Source: Comamonadaceae bacterium (GTDB taxonomy: Bacteria > Pseudomonadota > Gammaproteobacteria > Burkholderiales > Burkholderiaceae_C). Taken from it: a stretch of DNA of 64,000 nt. The position numbers were made by a program, and so were the translations under genes. Below are positions 51,736-60,845 of the stretch, one piece after another. The notes beneath the pieces were generated by a model that saw nothing but the letters and a program-made list of their open reading frames with translations, did no database searches and was not told the origin of the DNA. The number at the start of each line of letters is the position of its first letter. Position 1 is the stretch's first letter. Location: positions 17,980-81,979 of the forward strand of contig CANFOS010000014.1 in NCBI GenBank assembly GCA_947448735.1. The letters run 5' to 3'.

Positions 51736-52638
51736 TCAGGCAGGAAAAATACCGGTCGACAAATAACGGTCACCCCGGTCACACACGATGAACACAATCA
51801 CCGCGTTTTGGGCAGTTTTGGCAATTTCTTGTGCCACCCAGCACGCACCTGCCGCTGAAACACCGGCAAAAATGCCCTCCTCACGCGCCATGCGCCGGCA
51901 CATGTCTTCAGCGTCAAGCTGACTGACTTCAACGATTTGATCCACATGGCTGGCATCGTAAATTTTGGGCAGATACGCTTCGGGCCATTTGCGAATGCCT
52001 GGAATACGCGAGCCCTCGCTGGGCTGCGCCCCCACAATCTGAATCGCCGGGTTTTGTTCTTTCAGGTAGCGCGACACGCCGGTGATCGTGCCCGTCGTGC
52101 CCATGGCGCTGACAAAGTGCGTCACTTTGCCTGCGGTATCCGCCCATATCTCCGGCCCGGTGGTTTCATAGTGGGCACGGGGGTTGTCCAGGTTGGCAAA
52201 CTGGTCGAGCACCCGGCCTTTGCCTTGAGCTTGCATGCGTTCTGCCAGGTCACGCGCGCTTTCCATACCGCCCGATTTCGGGGTCAGCAGCAGCTCGGCA
52301 CCAAAAGCCTTCATGGTCTGGGCGCGCTCAATCGACAGGTCCTCCGGCATGATCAGAATCATTCGGTAACCCTTGATGGCGGCGGCCATCGCCAGCGCGA
52401 TGCCAGTGTTGCCGGACGTCGCTTCAATCAGGGTATCGCCGGGCTTGATGTCGCCGCGCTCCTCCGCGCGTTTGATCATGGCGATCGCTGGGCGGTCCTT
52501 GACAGAACCCGCCGGGTTGTTGCCCTCCAGTTTGCCCAACATGACGTTGCCGCGTTCTGCATTTTCTAGAGCGCCTATGCGCTGCAAACGCACCAGGGGG
52601 GTGTTGCCTATCGCGTCTTCAAGGGTCGGGTAATTCAT
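51736..52638 (-). CDS. cysM: Cysteine synthase B (O-acetylserine sulfhydrylase)
   Basis: The 300-residue PLP enzyme starts at the ATG ending at 52638 and begins MNYPTLEDAIGNTPLVRLQR. The Schiff-base Lys lies in NNPAGSVKDRPAIAM, and the substrate loop TSGNTGIALAMAAA and the phosphate-binding SAMGTTGTITGVSRYL are intact. The GSRIPGIRKWPEAYLPKIYD region with an Arg typical of CysM rather than CysK supports the B type. It makes cysteine from O-acetylserine and sulfide or thiosulfate. Confidence 0.94.
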   Translation of the reverse strand: MNYPTLEDAIGNTPLVRLQRIGALENAERGNVMLGKLEGNNPAGSVKDRPAIAMIKRAEERGDIKPGDTLIEATSGNTGIALAMAAAIKGYRMILIMPEDLSIERAQTMKAFGAELLLTPKSGGMESARDLAERMQAQGKGRVLDQFANLDNPRAHYETTGPEIWADTAGKVTHFVSAMGTTGTITGVSRYLKEQNPAIQIVGAQPSEGSRIPGIRKWPEAYLPKIYDASHVDQIVEVSQLDAEDMCRRMAREEGIFAGVSAAGACWVAQEIAKTAQNAVIVFIVCDRGDRYLSTGIFPA

Positions 52639-52698
52639 AGGGGCTACTTTGCCATAAACCCAGGCTGCGCACCTGCAAGCGCATGTCAAGCACCACTT

Positions 52699-53331
52699 TC
52701 AGGGGTGATCAGCAGTCCATTGGGCGTGGCTGGGTATTTCCATTTCAAAACAATCGCGGGCGGTGGTGTAGAGCTTGCCAAACATCCGGCCCACCGGCCG
52801 GTAATTTTGCTGGTCGATGTGGTAATTGTCCAGGTCAAGCAAGCCGTCCCGGACGTGCATCATCACGACTTTCGCGACTGCAATTTTGCGGCCAGGGCCC
52901 ATGTCCAGCAGCATCATTTTTTCACATTCAAAGGCCACAGGCGCTTGAACAATCCGCTGGGGGCGTACCACGCTGGAGGGCGTCAGGCTCAAGCCGGCCT
53001 GCACAATTTCAGACACCCCCGTCGGGAAATCAATCGCACAAATATTCATCGCCTGCGCCATCGGCTCGTCAACCATATGCACCACGAATTGACCCGTCTC
53101 CTGAATGTTGATGGTGGTGTCTTTCAAAGCCTGGTTATGCCGTTTGACCTCCAGCCCCAGCACCATCACCGGCGGGTTTTCGCCCATGACATTAAAAAAA
53201 CTGAATGGCGCAGCGTTGTCTCCGCTGGCCTCTGAAAAGGTGGTGACCAGCGCAATCGGGCGCGGCACCACCGTCGAACACAGCAATTTGTACTGGATTG
53301 AGGGGGGCAAAGCATTGATATCAATTTGCAA
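52699..53331 (-). CDS. Flavin reductase-like (FMN-binding split barrel) protein
   Basis: The 210-residue protein begins MQIDINALPPSIQYKLLCST and has the split-barrel pattern TVVPRPIALVTTFSEASGDN, APFSFFNVMGENPPVMVLGL and TGQFVVHMVDEPMAQAMNIC. It should bind FMN and reduce flavin or act on flavin-dependent oxygenation. It lies 47 bases after the second permease gene of the hydantoin cluster, in the same direction, so it is probably the last gene of that operon. Its role there is unclear. Confidence 0.82.
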   Translation of the reverse strand: MQIDINALPPSIQYKLLCSTVVPRPIALVTTFSEASGDNAAPFSFFNVMGENPPVMVLGLEVKRHNQALKDTTINIQETGQFVVHMVDEPMAQAMNICAIDFPTGVSEIVQAGLSLTPSSVVRPQRIVQAPVAFECEKMMLLDMGPGRKIAVAKVVMMHVRDGLLDLDNYHIDQQNYRPVGRMFGKLYTTARDCFEMEIPSHAQWTADHP

Positions 53332-53378
53332 AATATGGCCTTTTTAAACAAGCCCGGTGCTGCTTGAGGCGCCAGCGA

Positions 53379-54053
53379 CTAGGCAATCGCACGATTTTTG
53401 TGCTCCAGTCGGCTGAGCCAGCGCACCAGCGGCCACAGCAAAGCCAGGTACATCAAAGCCGCCAGCACAATCGGGGATGGGTTGTACACCAGTGACTGCG
53501 CGTCACGCGCCGCCCTGAGCAATTCTGGCAGGGCAACAACACTGGCAATGGTGGTCAGCTTGATCACCTCAATGCAGTTGCTCAACAGGTCAGGCAATAC
53601 ATTTCGCGTTGCCTGCGGCACGATCACGTGTTGCAAAGCCTGTAGTCGAGTCAGCCCGGTTGAGCGTGCAGCTTCCATCTGGCCATGGGGCACGCTTTCA
53701 ATGCCTGCGCGGAACACTTCTGAAAAATAACTTGAATTGTTGAGCATGAAGCCAATCGCAACCGCGGCCAGCTTGGGCAAATCCAGCCCCAGAAAAGGCG
53801 CACCAAAGTAAATCAGAATCAAAAGCACCAGCGGCGGAAATGAACGAAAAAAATCAATGTAAACCGTGACGGTAATTCGTAACCAGCGATGCCGGGTTTG
53901 CGTACACACCAGGGCCAAAACAAGGCCAGACACAACGCCAATCGGTATCACCAACAGCGATAGCCAAACCGTGGTCCACAGCCCTTTCAGAAGAAAGGGG
54001 AACACCTCGCGGTAAATCGCCAGGTTAAAAAAGTTTTGCAGCAAAGCGTCCAT
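53379..54053 (-). CDS. Polar amino acid ABC transporter permease, second copy
   Basis: The 224-residue protein has the HisM/GlnP-type layout with five or so transmembrane segments. The EAA-like cytoplasmic loop is GIESVPHGQMEAARSTGLTR with LQHVIVPQATRNVLPDLL. It forms the membrane channel with the permease encoded 27 bases upstream. With the ATPase and binding protein it makes a full importer for a hydantoin-related compound or the derived amino acid. Confidence 0.92.
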   Translation of the reverse strand: MDALLQNFFNLAIYREVFPFLLKGLWTTVWLSLLVIPIGVVSGLVLALVCTQTRHRWLRITVTVYIDFFRSFPPLVLLILIYFGAPFLGLDLPKLAAVAIGFMLNNSSYFSEVFRAGIESVPHGQMEAARSTGLTRLQALQHVIVPQATRNVLPDLLSNCIEVIKLTTIASVVALPELLRAARDAQSLVYNPSPIVLAALMYLALLWPLVRWLSRLEHKNRAIA

Positions 54054-54080
54054 GGTGTGCCTGATTGACCTAGCGCTGGC

Positions 54081-54773
54081 CTAACGCTTCCAGCGCCAGC
54101 GCGTCTCAAGCCAGCGCGAGCACAGCACCACCGGAACAAACAACATCAGGTAGGCAGCCGCTCCCAGCATCAATGGTGTCGGGTTACCAGCGTTGCTGCT
54201 GGCTGACTGCGCCGTGTTGAGGATTTCACTGAGCGCCACTACCGAACCCAAAGCCGTGTTCTTGGTGACAGAAATAATCCGATTGGTCAACGGCGGGACG
54301 GCCACGCGCAAGGCCTGCGGCAACACCACAGACACCGTCGTCTGCCACCACGACAGGCCTGTCGAGCGGGCCGCCTCAGACTGACCGACAGGCAAGGACA
54401 AGATACCGCCCCAGATGCTTTCTTCGGCGTAGGCCGCCAACACCAGCGTCAGAGCCAGCCAGGTCGCCGTAAAAGCCGACATCGACAAATTGATGAAGGG
54501 AAAAGCAAAAAAGAAAACAATGATCAAAACCAGCGGCGGCAGGGACCGCAATATGTCGGCGAAAGCCACCACCAGCAAAGCCGGTACGCGCCACTGCAGG
54601 TAGCGAACCACAGCCAGCACCAGGCCCAGCAGCAGCCCACAGGCCACCACAGCCAAGCTTAACAATGCCGTGATGCCCATGCCGCGAGCGATATCGCGCC
54701 AATACGTCGCGGCAACGTCAACATTGAAAAATGTAAAAAACAATTGCTCCAGACCGGGTGCGGCAGTGTTCAC
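54081..54773 (-). CDS. Polar amino acid ABC transporter permease, first copy
   Basis: The 230-residue protein has the same fold as the next permease, with LSVVACGLLLGLVLAVVRYL-type helices and the loop ILSLPVGQSEAARSTGLSWW, then VVLPQALRVAVPPLTNRIIS. The two permeases probably form a heterodimer. It begins five bases after the ATPase gene in the same operon. Confidence 0.92.
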   Translation of the reverse strand: MNTAAPGLEQLFFTFFNVDVAATYWRDIARGMGITALLSLAVVACGLLLGLVLAVVRYLQWRVPALLVVAFADILRSLPPLVLIIVFFFAFPFINLSMSAFTATWLALTLVLAAYAEESIWGGILSLPVGQSEAARSTGLSWWQTTVSVVLPQALRVAVPPLTNRIISVTKNTALGSVVALSEILNTAQSASSNAGNPTPLMLGAAAYLMLFVPVVLCSRWLETRWRWKR

Positions 54774-54778
54774 GACGG

Positions 54779-55549
54779 CTACGCCCTGTCGGTGTAACGC
54801 GACACAAAGGCGCGCGTGCGATCGTGGCGTGGCGCATCAAAAATCTGGCTGGGTGGGCCCTCCTCTACGATCACGCCAGCGTCCATAAACACCACCCAGT
54901 CGGCGGCGGCACGGGCAAAACCCATTTCATGGGTGACCACCAGCATGGTCATCCCGGCTTCGCGCAGCTCACGCATGACCTGCAGCACACTGCCCACCAG
55001 CTCGGGGTCAAGCGCACTGGTGGGCTCATCAAACAGCAGTATTTTTGGCTCCAGCGCAATCGCACGCGCAATGCCCACCCGCTGCTGTTGGCCACCAGAA
55101 AGCTGGGCCGGAAAACTGTCGGCTTTTTCAAGCAGATCAACTTGTGACAGGGCCAGTCTGCCGCGTCTGTCGGCCTCTTGGCGGGTGTGTCCCTGCACCT
55201 TGCGCAGAGCCAGCGTCACGTTGCCCAGAACATTCAAATGTGGATACAAATTGAACTGCTGAAACACCATGCCAATGCGTTGACGCACCTGATTGATGTT
55301 GACATCAGCGCGCATGATGTCGGTGCCATCGACCACAATCTGACCACCGCTGGGCTCTTCCAGCCGATTGCAGCAGCGCAACAAAGTGCTCTTGCCGGAG
55401 CCCGATGGGCCGATCACGCACATCAGTTGCCCACGCCCCAGCTTTAAATCAATACCGCGCAGGACCGCGTTGCCGTTAAAGAGTTTTTTCAAGCCCACGA
55501 TTTCAAGAATCGGAGCTGGCAACATCGCGCTGGCGTGAGGTGGGTTCAA
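54779..55549 (-). CDS. Polar amino acid ABC transporter ATP-binding protein
   Basis: The 256-residue ATPase has Walker [21 protein letters not shown], the signature [17 protein letters not shown], Walker [19 protein letters not shown] and the H-loop [12 protein letters not shown]. These are typical of the GlnQ/HisP class. It energises the importer formed by the two permeases downstream and the binding protein upstream. The genes are spaced by a few to twenty bases, all in the same direction. Confidence 0.94.
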   Translation of the reverse strand: MNPPHASAMLPAPILEIVGLKKLFNGNAVLRGIDLKLGRGQLMCVIGPSGSGKSTLLRCCNRLEEPSGGQIVVDGTDIMRADVNINQVRQRIGMVFQQFNLYPHLNVLGNVTLALRKVQGHTRQEADRRGRLALSQVDLLEKADSFPAQLSGGQQQRVGIARAIALEPKILLFDEPTSALDPELVGSVLQVMRELREAGMTMLVVTHEMGFARAAADWVVFMDAGVIVEEGPPSQIFDAPRHDRTRAFVSRYTDRA

Positions 55550-55569
55550 GACATTGACCAGTCTGTGGA

Positions 55570-56448
55570 TCAGATTTTTGCGCAGACCGGTTTGGCGGGT
55601 GTCGGGTCGTAGCCGTCCAGCCCCTCAACACCCTGGCCAACCGCCGTTTTCATGACGGCAGCATCGGCAGCCGGCACATAGCCGAACCACTTGGTGGCGA
55701 TTTTCCCAAGGGTGCCGTCCATCTTCATGCACTTGAGGACATTGCCAGCAGCGTCGCGGCCGGCCTTGTCGTCCAGTCTAAATGCCAACGCCCAGACCAA
55801 ACCTGTCTTGATGGTGAATGTGGTTTGAACCGCGGGGTTTTGTTTGGCTGCCCATGCCGCCACGGTGCTGCCCGCCAGATTGCTATCCGCCCGGCCCGAT
55901 TGCACCGCCTGCACTGCATCAGCGTTGTTGCCGTAGACGTCATACTTGAAGCCATACTTGGCAGCGTTGTCGCGTGTCCAGTTTTCGTAGGCGGATCCTT
56001 TGTTGACAGCGATGGTTTTGCCTTTCAGATCATCGAGCGATTTGATGGCCGGCGCGCCTTTTTTGATGACAAACGTGTAGTCGGTGTCAAGGTAGCCCTC
56101 GGTAAACAGCATGGCTTTGGCGCGCTCTGGGGTCACGGTCACAGGAGCCAGAAGGAAGTCGTATTTCTTGGCGTTCAGGCCGGGCACCAGGCCGGAAAAT
56201 TCAGTGCCTTCAATCTCAATTTTCCGCTGCATCCGTCTGGCCAACTCTTCCCCCAAATCAATGTTGAAGCCTTGCAACCCCCCGTCCAGTTTGACCATGG
56301 CGTGGGGCGCAAAAGTGGCATCAACGCCAGTCCGCAGGGGCGCACCCGTTTGCGCGAACGATGGCGTGGCAAATGCAGCAGCCAAAGAAATCACTACAGC
56401 AGCAGACCGGATGAGTTTTACCGAGATTGATAAATTCGAAGACAGCAT
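55570..56448 (-). CDS. Periplasmic substrate-binding protein of the polar amino acid ABC importer
   Basis: The 292-residue protein starts at the ATG ending at 56448 and has a signal peptide ([20 protein letters not shown]). The family-3 binding fold shows [60 protein letters not shown] and [20 protein letters not shown]. It should bind a hydantoin, carbamoyl amino acid or amino acid in the periplasm. It lies 34 bases downstream of the carbamoylase gene. Confidence 0.92.
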   Translation of the reverse strand: MLSSNLSISVKLIRSAAVVISLAAAFATPSFAQTGAPLRTGVDATFAPHAMVKLDGGLQGFNIDLGEELARRMQRKIEIEGTEFSGLVPGLNAKKYDFLLAPVTVTPERAKAMLFTEGYLDTDYTFVIKKGAPAIKSLDDLKGKTIAVNKGSAYENWTRDNAAKYGFKYDVYGNNADAVQAVQSGRADSNLAGSTVAAWAAKQNPAVQTTFTIKTGLVWALAFRLDDKAGRDAAGNVLKCMKMDGTLGKIATKWFGYVPAADAAVMKTAVGQGVEGLDGYDPTPAKPVCAKI

Positions 56449-56482
56449 GAAATGGCTCCTTGGTTGGGTATCAGTGAACAGG

Positions 56483-57448
56483 TTAACGGAAATCAGGTTT
56501 AGCAAGAGGCGGGCCAGAACCCGTGCGTTCGACGATCAGGCGATAGTGTTCCGGGCGCCGATGCTTTGCAAAATTAAACACGTGCTGGAGAAAATTCTCA
56601 CCAAGATTCAGATCGCAGTTGGTAAAGATGACTTCATCTTCCTCACTTTGGGCCTGCGCCACAATTTCTCCGGTGGGCGAAACAATCGCAGAACCACCAA
56701 TCATGTGAAAACCGTCTTCGCTGCCGCATTTGGCCGCCGCAGCGACCCACAACCCGTTTTGGTAGGCATTGGCCTGCAGCGACAGCAGGTGGTGAAACAT
56801 GCGCAGGTGTGGCGCTTCTGTCCAATGAATATTCCAAGAAGGTGTGTTGTAGCCCAGCACCACGATACGCGCGCTTTGCAGGCTCATGACACGGTAAGTC
56901 TCAGGCCAGCGGCGGTCGTTGCACAGGCACTGACCGATCATCGTACCCAGCATGGGGGTCACGCCGAAACCGTCATCTCCCACCTCAAAATATTTTTTCT
57001 CCAGGTGCTGAAACGGCGCATCAGGCTTGTGGTCGCTGTGGCCAGGCAGATGGATTTTGCGATACCGGGCAACGATTTCAGCTTTCTCGTTGACCAATAT
57101 CGAGGTGTTAAAACGCTTGCCAGTGGATGTCAGTTCAGCATAGCCGAGATAAAAACCAACGCCCAGCTGGCGAGCCAAATCGAACAGCGGCTGGGTTTCA
57201 GCGCTTGGCATGGTGGGCTCAAAAAAGCGGGCAGTCGCCTCAAGGTCATCCATCCAGTAGCGCGGGAAAAATGTTGTCAGCGCCAACTCTGGAAACACCA
57301 CCAAACGCGCGCCGCGCGACGCGGCTTCACGCAGCATGTCCAGCAATCGTCGAACCACAGCGCTGCGGCTGTCGGCCAGATGCACCGGCCCCATCTGCGC
57401 AACCGCCAGTCCAAAGCGCTGACCCGCAGTTGTCATGCCCGTTGCCAT
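56483..57448 (-). CDS. N-carbamoyl-D-amino-acid hydrolase (nitrilase superfamily)
   Basis: The 321-residue protein has the nitrilase triad: Glu 54 in LVVFPELALTTF, Lys 131 in YRKIHLPGHSDHKPD and Cys 176 in GQCLCNDRRWPETY. The NDRRWPE context is characteristic of D-carbamoylase (DCase). It hydrolyses N-carbamoyl-D-amino acids to D-amino acid, CO2 and ammonia, the step after hydantoin ring opening. Its start overlaps the hydantoinase stop by 16 bases. Beta-ureidopropionase-like activity is the main alternative. Confidence 0.93.
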   Translation of the reverse strand: MATGMTTAGQRFGLAVAQMGPVHLADSRSAVVRRLLDMLREAASRGARLVVFPELALTTFFPRYWMDDLEATARFFEPTMPSAETQPLFDLARQLGVGFYLGYAELTSTGKRFNTSILVNEKAEIVARYRKIHLPGHSDHKPDAPFQHLEKKYFEVGDDGFGVTPMLGTMIGQCLCNDRRWPETYRVMSLQSARIVVLGYNTPSWNIHWTEAPHLRMFHHLLSLQANAYQNGLWVAAAAKCGSEDGFHMIGGSAIVSPTGEIVAQAQSEEDEVIFTNCDLNLGENFLQHVFNFAKHRRPEHYRLIVERTGSGPPLAKPDFR

Positions 57449-58917
57449 GCTTTTCCTTTCAGCCCTAAAAGACCTGGCAGGCGTGATGCACTGGCAGGCG
57501 TTTTGATGTTAACCGTCGCGTCGGGTTGTCGCCGGGCAATGTAACGTCCCGAGCCGCGCGCAACCTTCAGTGTATTGTTTTCAACCACTGTCCGGCCACG
57601 ACTCATCACCAATTCCGGCCAGCCTTGCAGGCGCATGCCTTCATAGGGTGTATAGCCCACGTTGTCGTGCAGCATGGAAGCGCTCACGCTCACCTCACGC
57701 GCGGGGTTCCAAAGCGCCAGATCTGCGTCCATGCCAATCGCAATGTCACCCTTGCAGTGCGCCAGCCCATACATGCGGGCGTGGTTGCTGGCGGTCAGCG
57801 CGACAAACTCGTTGATGGTGATGCGGCCCTTCAAGACACCTTCAGAAAACAGCAGCGGCATGCGCAGCTCAATACCGGGCACGCCGTTGGCCATGTCTTT
57901 AAAAATAGTCGCTTCGCCGTTGGGCAATTTGCCCGATTCGTCAAAACGGTAAGGCGCATGGTCAGAAGAATAAATCCCAAGCGTGCCATCTTTAAAACCG
58001 TCCCACACGGCCTGCTGCGAGCGCGGGTCGCGCGGCGGCGGGCTACAGCAGAACTTGGCACCCTCCACGCCGGGCAGGTCAATGTCGTCGGCCGTCAAGA
58101 ACAAATATTGCGGGCAGCTTTCTGCGTACACCTGAGTGCCCAGACGCTGTGCAGAGCGAATCAGCTCCACCGTTTCGGCTCCGGCCACATGCACGATCAG
58201 TACCGGCACATCGATCAGGCGCGACAGCGCCATGGCCCGGCCGCTGGCCTCGGATTCAGCCAGTGGATCGTGCGCCACCGCATGAAACTTGGGGGCCGAG
58301 TGGCCACGGTCAAGCAGACGCTGCGCTACCCATCGGATCATGTCGTGGTTCTCGGCATGAATCATCACGAGTGCGCCTTCACTTCCCGCTAAGGCCATCA
58401 CATCAAGCAACTGGTAGTCATCAAGCTTGAGTGTGTTGTAGGTCATGTAAACCTTCAGCGACGTGATGCCGTCCCGGATGGCTTTTGGCAAATCATGCTT
58501 GAGCGCAACTTCATCCGGGTCCGCAAGGATCAAATGAAAGCCGTAATCAATGACCGCTTTTTCGCGTGCACGCGCTGCATAGTCGGCCACCACATCAGGA
58601 ATGCGCTTGCCACGGTGCTGCGCTGCAAACGGGATGATGGTGGTGGTGCCGCCGAACGCCGCAGACACTGTGCCCGAATAAAAATCATCGGCACACATCA
58701 TGCCCATGCCGGACAGCTGCTCGATGTGCACGTGGCTATCGATACCGCCGGGCAACACCCAACGCCCACTGGCATCAATGTCATGCTGGCCTGGCGGCAG
58801 ATTTTTTTCAATGCTGACGATCACACCATCCCTGATGCCAATGTCCGCTTCGAAAGTTTCATGCTCGGTCGAAATGCGACCACCGCGCACTGTCACATCA
58901 TGGCTGGCTGCTGTCAT
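57433..58917 (-). CDS. D-hydantoinase/dihydropyrimidinase
   Basis: The 494-residue amidohydrolase starts at the ATG ending at 58917. The zinc site is complete: His 62/His 64 in GGIDSHVHIEQ, the carboxylated Lys 155 in GITSLKVYMTYN, His in VMIHAENHDMIR and VLIVHVAGAETVE, and Asp in IYSSDHAPYRFD. It opens hydantoin or dihydropyrimidine rings to N-carbamoyl acids. Gene order with DCase and a racemase favours hydantoin use over pyrimidine catabolism. Its start overlaps the SDR stop (ATGA). Confidence 0.93.
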   Translation of the reverse strand: MTAASHDVTVRGGRISTEHETFEADIGIRDGVIVSIEKNLPPGQHDIDASGRWVLPGGIDSHVHIEQLSGMGMMCADDFYSGTVSAAFGGTTTIIPFAAQHRGKRIPDVVADYAARAREKAVIDYGFHLILADPDEVALKHDLPKAIRDGITSLKVYMTYNTLKLDDYQLLDVMALAGSEGALVMIHAENHDMIRWVAQRLLDRGHSAPKFHAVAHDPLAESEASGRAMALSRLIDVPVLIVHVAGAETVELIRSAQRLGTQVYAESCPQYLFLTADDIDLPGVEGAKFCCSPPPRDPRSQQAVWDGFKDGTLGIYSSDHAPYRFDESGKLPNGEATIFKDMANGVPGIELRMPLLFSEGVLKGRITINEFVALTASNHARMYGLAHCKGDIAIGMDADLALWNPAREVSVSASMLHDNVGYTPYEGMRLQGWPELVMSRGRTVVENNTLKVARGSGRYIARRQPDATVNIKTPASASRLPGLLGLKGKAWQRA

Positions 58918-59696
58918 CAAAAAGTCCCCGGATAGTTGCCGCCATCGAGCAGCAGGTTTTGGCCGGTGATGAATCCAGCCTGCGCGCTGCACAGGTAGGC
59001 GCAGGCATCGCCAAATTCGGCGGGTGTGCCAAAGCGCCCTGCCGGGTTACTGGCGCGTCTTTCGGCCAGCACCACGTCTTCTGTCTTGCCCGATTGTCTG
59101 GACCACAAACGTGCCGTTTCCATCAGGCGATCCGTTTCAAACGGGCCCGGCAACAAATTGTTGATGGTGACGTTTCGTACCACGGTCTTGCGTGCCAACC
59201 CTGCCACAAAGCCTGTCAGGCCAGAGCGGGCGCCGTTGGACAAACCCAAAATATCAATAGGGGCCTTGACCGCGGCTGATGTGATGTTGACGATGCGGCC
59301 AAATCGCCGAGCCAACATGGTGTCAAGGGTTGCCTTGATCAAGGCTATCGGTGTCAGCATGTTGGCGTCCAGCGCCGCAATCCATGCATCGCGGTCCCAG
59401 TCCCGAAAGTCGCCCGGCTTTGGCCCACCGGCATTGGTGACCAAAATATCCGGCTCGCCGCACACGGCCAACACGGCAGCCCGACCTGCGGGCGTCGTGA
59501 TGTCGGCAGCGACCGTCAGCACGCGGGCACCTGTCTCACGCCGAATGTCTTGGGCGGTGGCTTCAAGTGCCTCAGCGCCGCGCGCCACCAGGGTGACAGC
59601 AGCGCCTTCGCGTGCCAGCGACACAGCGCAAGCACGGCCCAAGCCTTTACTTGATGCGCATACCAGTGCGCTGCGTCCAGCGATGCCCAAATCCAT
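58917..59696 (-). CDS. Atypical short-chain dehydrogenase/reductase (LSNGAR active site)
   Basis: The 259-residue Rossmann protein has the cofactor motif ALVCASSKGLGRACAVSLAR, NAG (TNAGGPKPG), Ser 140 in IVNITSAAVKAP and the C-terminal QNLLLDGGNYPG. The usual YxxxK is absent: the segment reads LGLSNGARSGLTG, with Ser 153 and Arg 157 in place of Tyr and Lys. I know a subgroup of SDR proteins with this LSNxxRxG form and unknown chemistry. It lies between the DapA-like and hydantoinase genes and may act on a ring or carbonyl intermediate, perhaps without normal reductase activity. Confidence 0.85.
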   Translation of the reverse strand: MDLGIAGRSALVCASSKGLGRACAVSLAREGAAVTLVARGAEALEATAQDIRRETGARVLTVAADITTPAGRAAVLAVCGEPDILVTNAGGPKPGDFRDWDRDAWIAALDANMLTPIALIKATLDTMLARRFGRIVNITSAAVKAPIDILGLSNGARSGLTGFVAGLARKTVVRNVTINNLLPGPFETDRLMETARLWSRQSGKTEDVVLAERRASNPAGRFGTPAEFGDACAYLCSAQAGFITGQNLLLDGGNYPGTF

Positions 59697-59743
59697 GTTG
59701 TGCTTTTTTTGATGGTGTTTTTTGATCCGGGTAAAACAAGCGC

Positions 59744-60691
59744 CTAGGCAATGACCAATGCGCCTTTGACATCCAGCGACAAACCCACCCGCTTGACCGT
59801 GGCCTCCAGCTCCTTTGCTGTGACGGGGTCCATGCGCATGCCGGGCGCACGAATCGCGTCGCAGGCAATCACACCCCGCTTTTGATAAATGTACTTGCGT
59901 AAGGCCAGCCCAATTTTGGGCTGGAATTCATAACGAATCAAGGGGCAATAACGGTCAAACGTAGCCGCCGCGCCAGCATGGTCACCGGCCGCATACTGGT
60001 TGTATATCCGCACCAGAATTTCAGGGAAAGCAAAGCCTGTCATGGTGCCAACCGCTCCGCGCTGCAGCTCTTCAAGAAAATAAACACCGCCCAGGCCGCC
60101 AAAAATACCCATGCTGCCGCCAGCCAGTTCAAGAATGCGGGTGATCTTTTGACCGACGGGCGGCTCTTCCATCTTGATAAAGCCGACACCTCCTTCGCGC
60201 CCCAGGCGTGCAATGACTTCTGATTTGATTTCAGTGCCGAACGAGTCAGGAAAATCGTGAATCACCACCGGAATTGGCAGGGCCGCAGCCAGCGCCTGGT
60301 AATAGTCAAACTGCACCGCATCAGAGGCGTTGTCCAGCGGTGCCGCAAACACTGCGGCTGCACCCACCTCAGCGGCCTCGCGCGCCTGTTCAATGGCGCC
60401 GGCCGTACCCAAGGCACGCACACCCACCCACACCGGTACGCGGCCAGCCGCGTGCTTCACAAACGTGCTGGTGACGGTGCGGCGTTCACTGTTTGAAAGC
60501 TTGTGCGCTTCGCCCAGAAAACCAAGAATGGCCAGCCCGGTGACGCCAGCTGACACCTGGAAATCAACCAGCGTTCGAATGCTGTCCAGGTCCAGCGCGC
60601 CATCGGCAGAAAAGGGCGTCGGGCAGATCGTGTACACGCCGCGCGCATTTTGGGGTTGTACACCGGCAGAAGATTTAGCTTGGGTTGGCAT
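59744..60691 (-). CDS. Dihydrodipicolinate synthase/N-acetylneuraminate lyase family protein
   Basis: The 315-residue protein starts at the ATG ending at 60691. It has the TIM-barrel family pattern RGVYTICPTPFSADGALDLD, GVTGLAILGFLGEAHKLSNS, and the Schiff-base Lys 173 in GFIKMEEPPVGQK. The usual catalytic Tyr (IYNNP) is His in VVIHDFPDSF (about residue 145), so it is probably not DHDPS itself but an aldolase or dehydratase acting on another 2-oxoacid. It is the first gene of the leftward operon after the LysR gene. Confidence 0.85.
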   Translation of the reverse strand: MPTQAKSSAGVQPQNARGVYTICPTPFSADGALDLDSIRTLVDFQVSAGVTGLAILGFLGEAHKLSNSERRTVTSTFVKHAAGRVPVWVGVRALGTAGAIEQAREAAEVGAAAVFAAPLDNASDAVQFDYYQALAAALPIPVVIHDFPDSFGTEIKSEVIARLGREGGVGFIKMEEPPVGQKITRILELAGGSMGIFGGLGGVYFLEELQRGAVGTMTGFAFPEILVRIYNQYAAGDHAGAAATFDRYCPLIRYEFQPKIGLALRKYIYQKRGVIACDAIRAPGMRMDPVTAKELEATVKRVGLSLDVKGALVIA

Positions 60692-60797
60692 GGCGGCTTT
60701 CGATCGCAGCAATCGGCATTAACAAGGACTTGAGCACTTTTTTTGTATTGTTGTCGGATCGGCAGCGGCATGTCTTGTGCCTTTTTGTTGGTAGCCT

Positions 60798-60812
60798 ATA
60801 ACCTTGTGTTAT
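60798..60812. promoter_or_regulatory. Candidate LysR operator upstream of the leftward hydantoin operon
   Basis: ATAACCTTGTGTTAT has the form TAAC-N5-GTTA (T-N11-A), the same 13-base pattern as the site at 61837-61851. It lies about 107 bases before the first gene of the operon (start 60691) and just beyond the LysR stop. The arrangement fits control of both operons by the adjacent LysR protein. Confidence 0.5.
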
Positions 60813-60845
60813 GGATTCGGCATGGTGCCGCCACTGGCGTGAAGG

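Noticed and set aside
56111..57544. A 477-codon plus-strand frame
   Set aside because: It is antisense to the binding protein and carbamoylase genes, which have catalytic and signal features.
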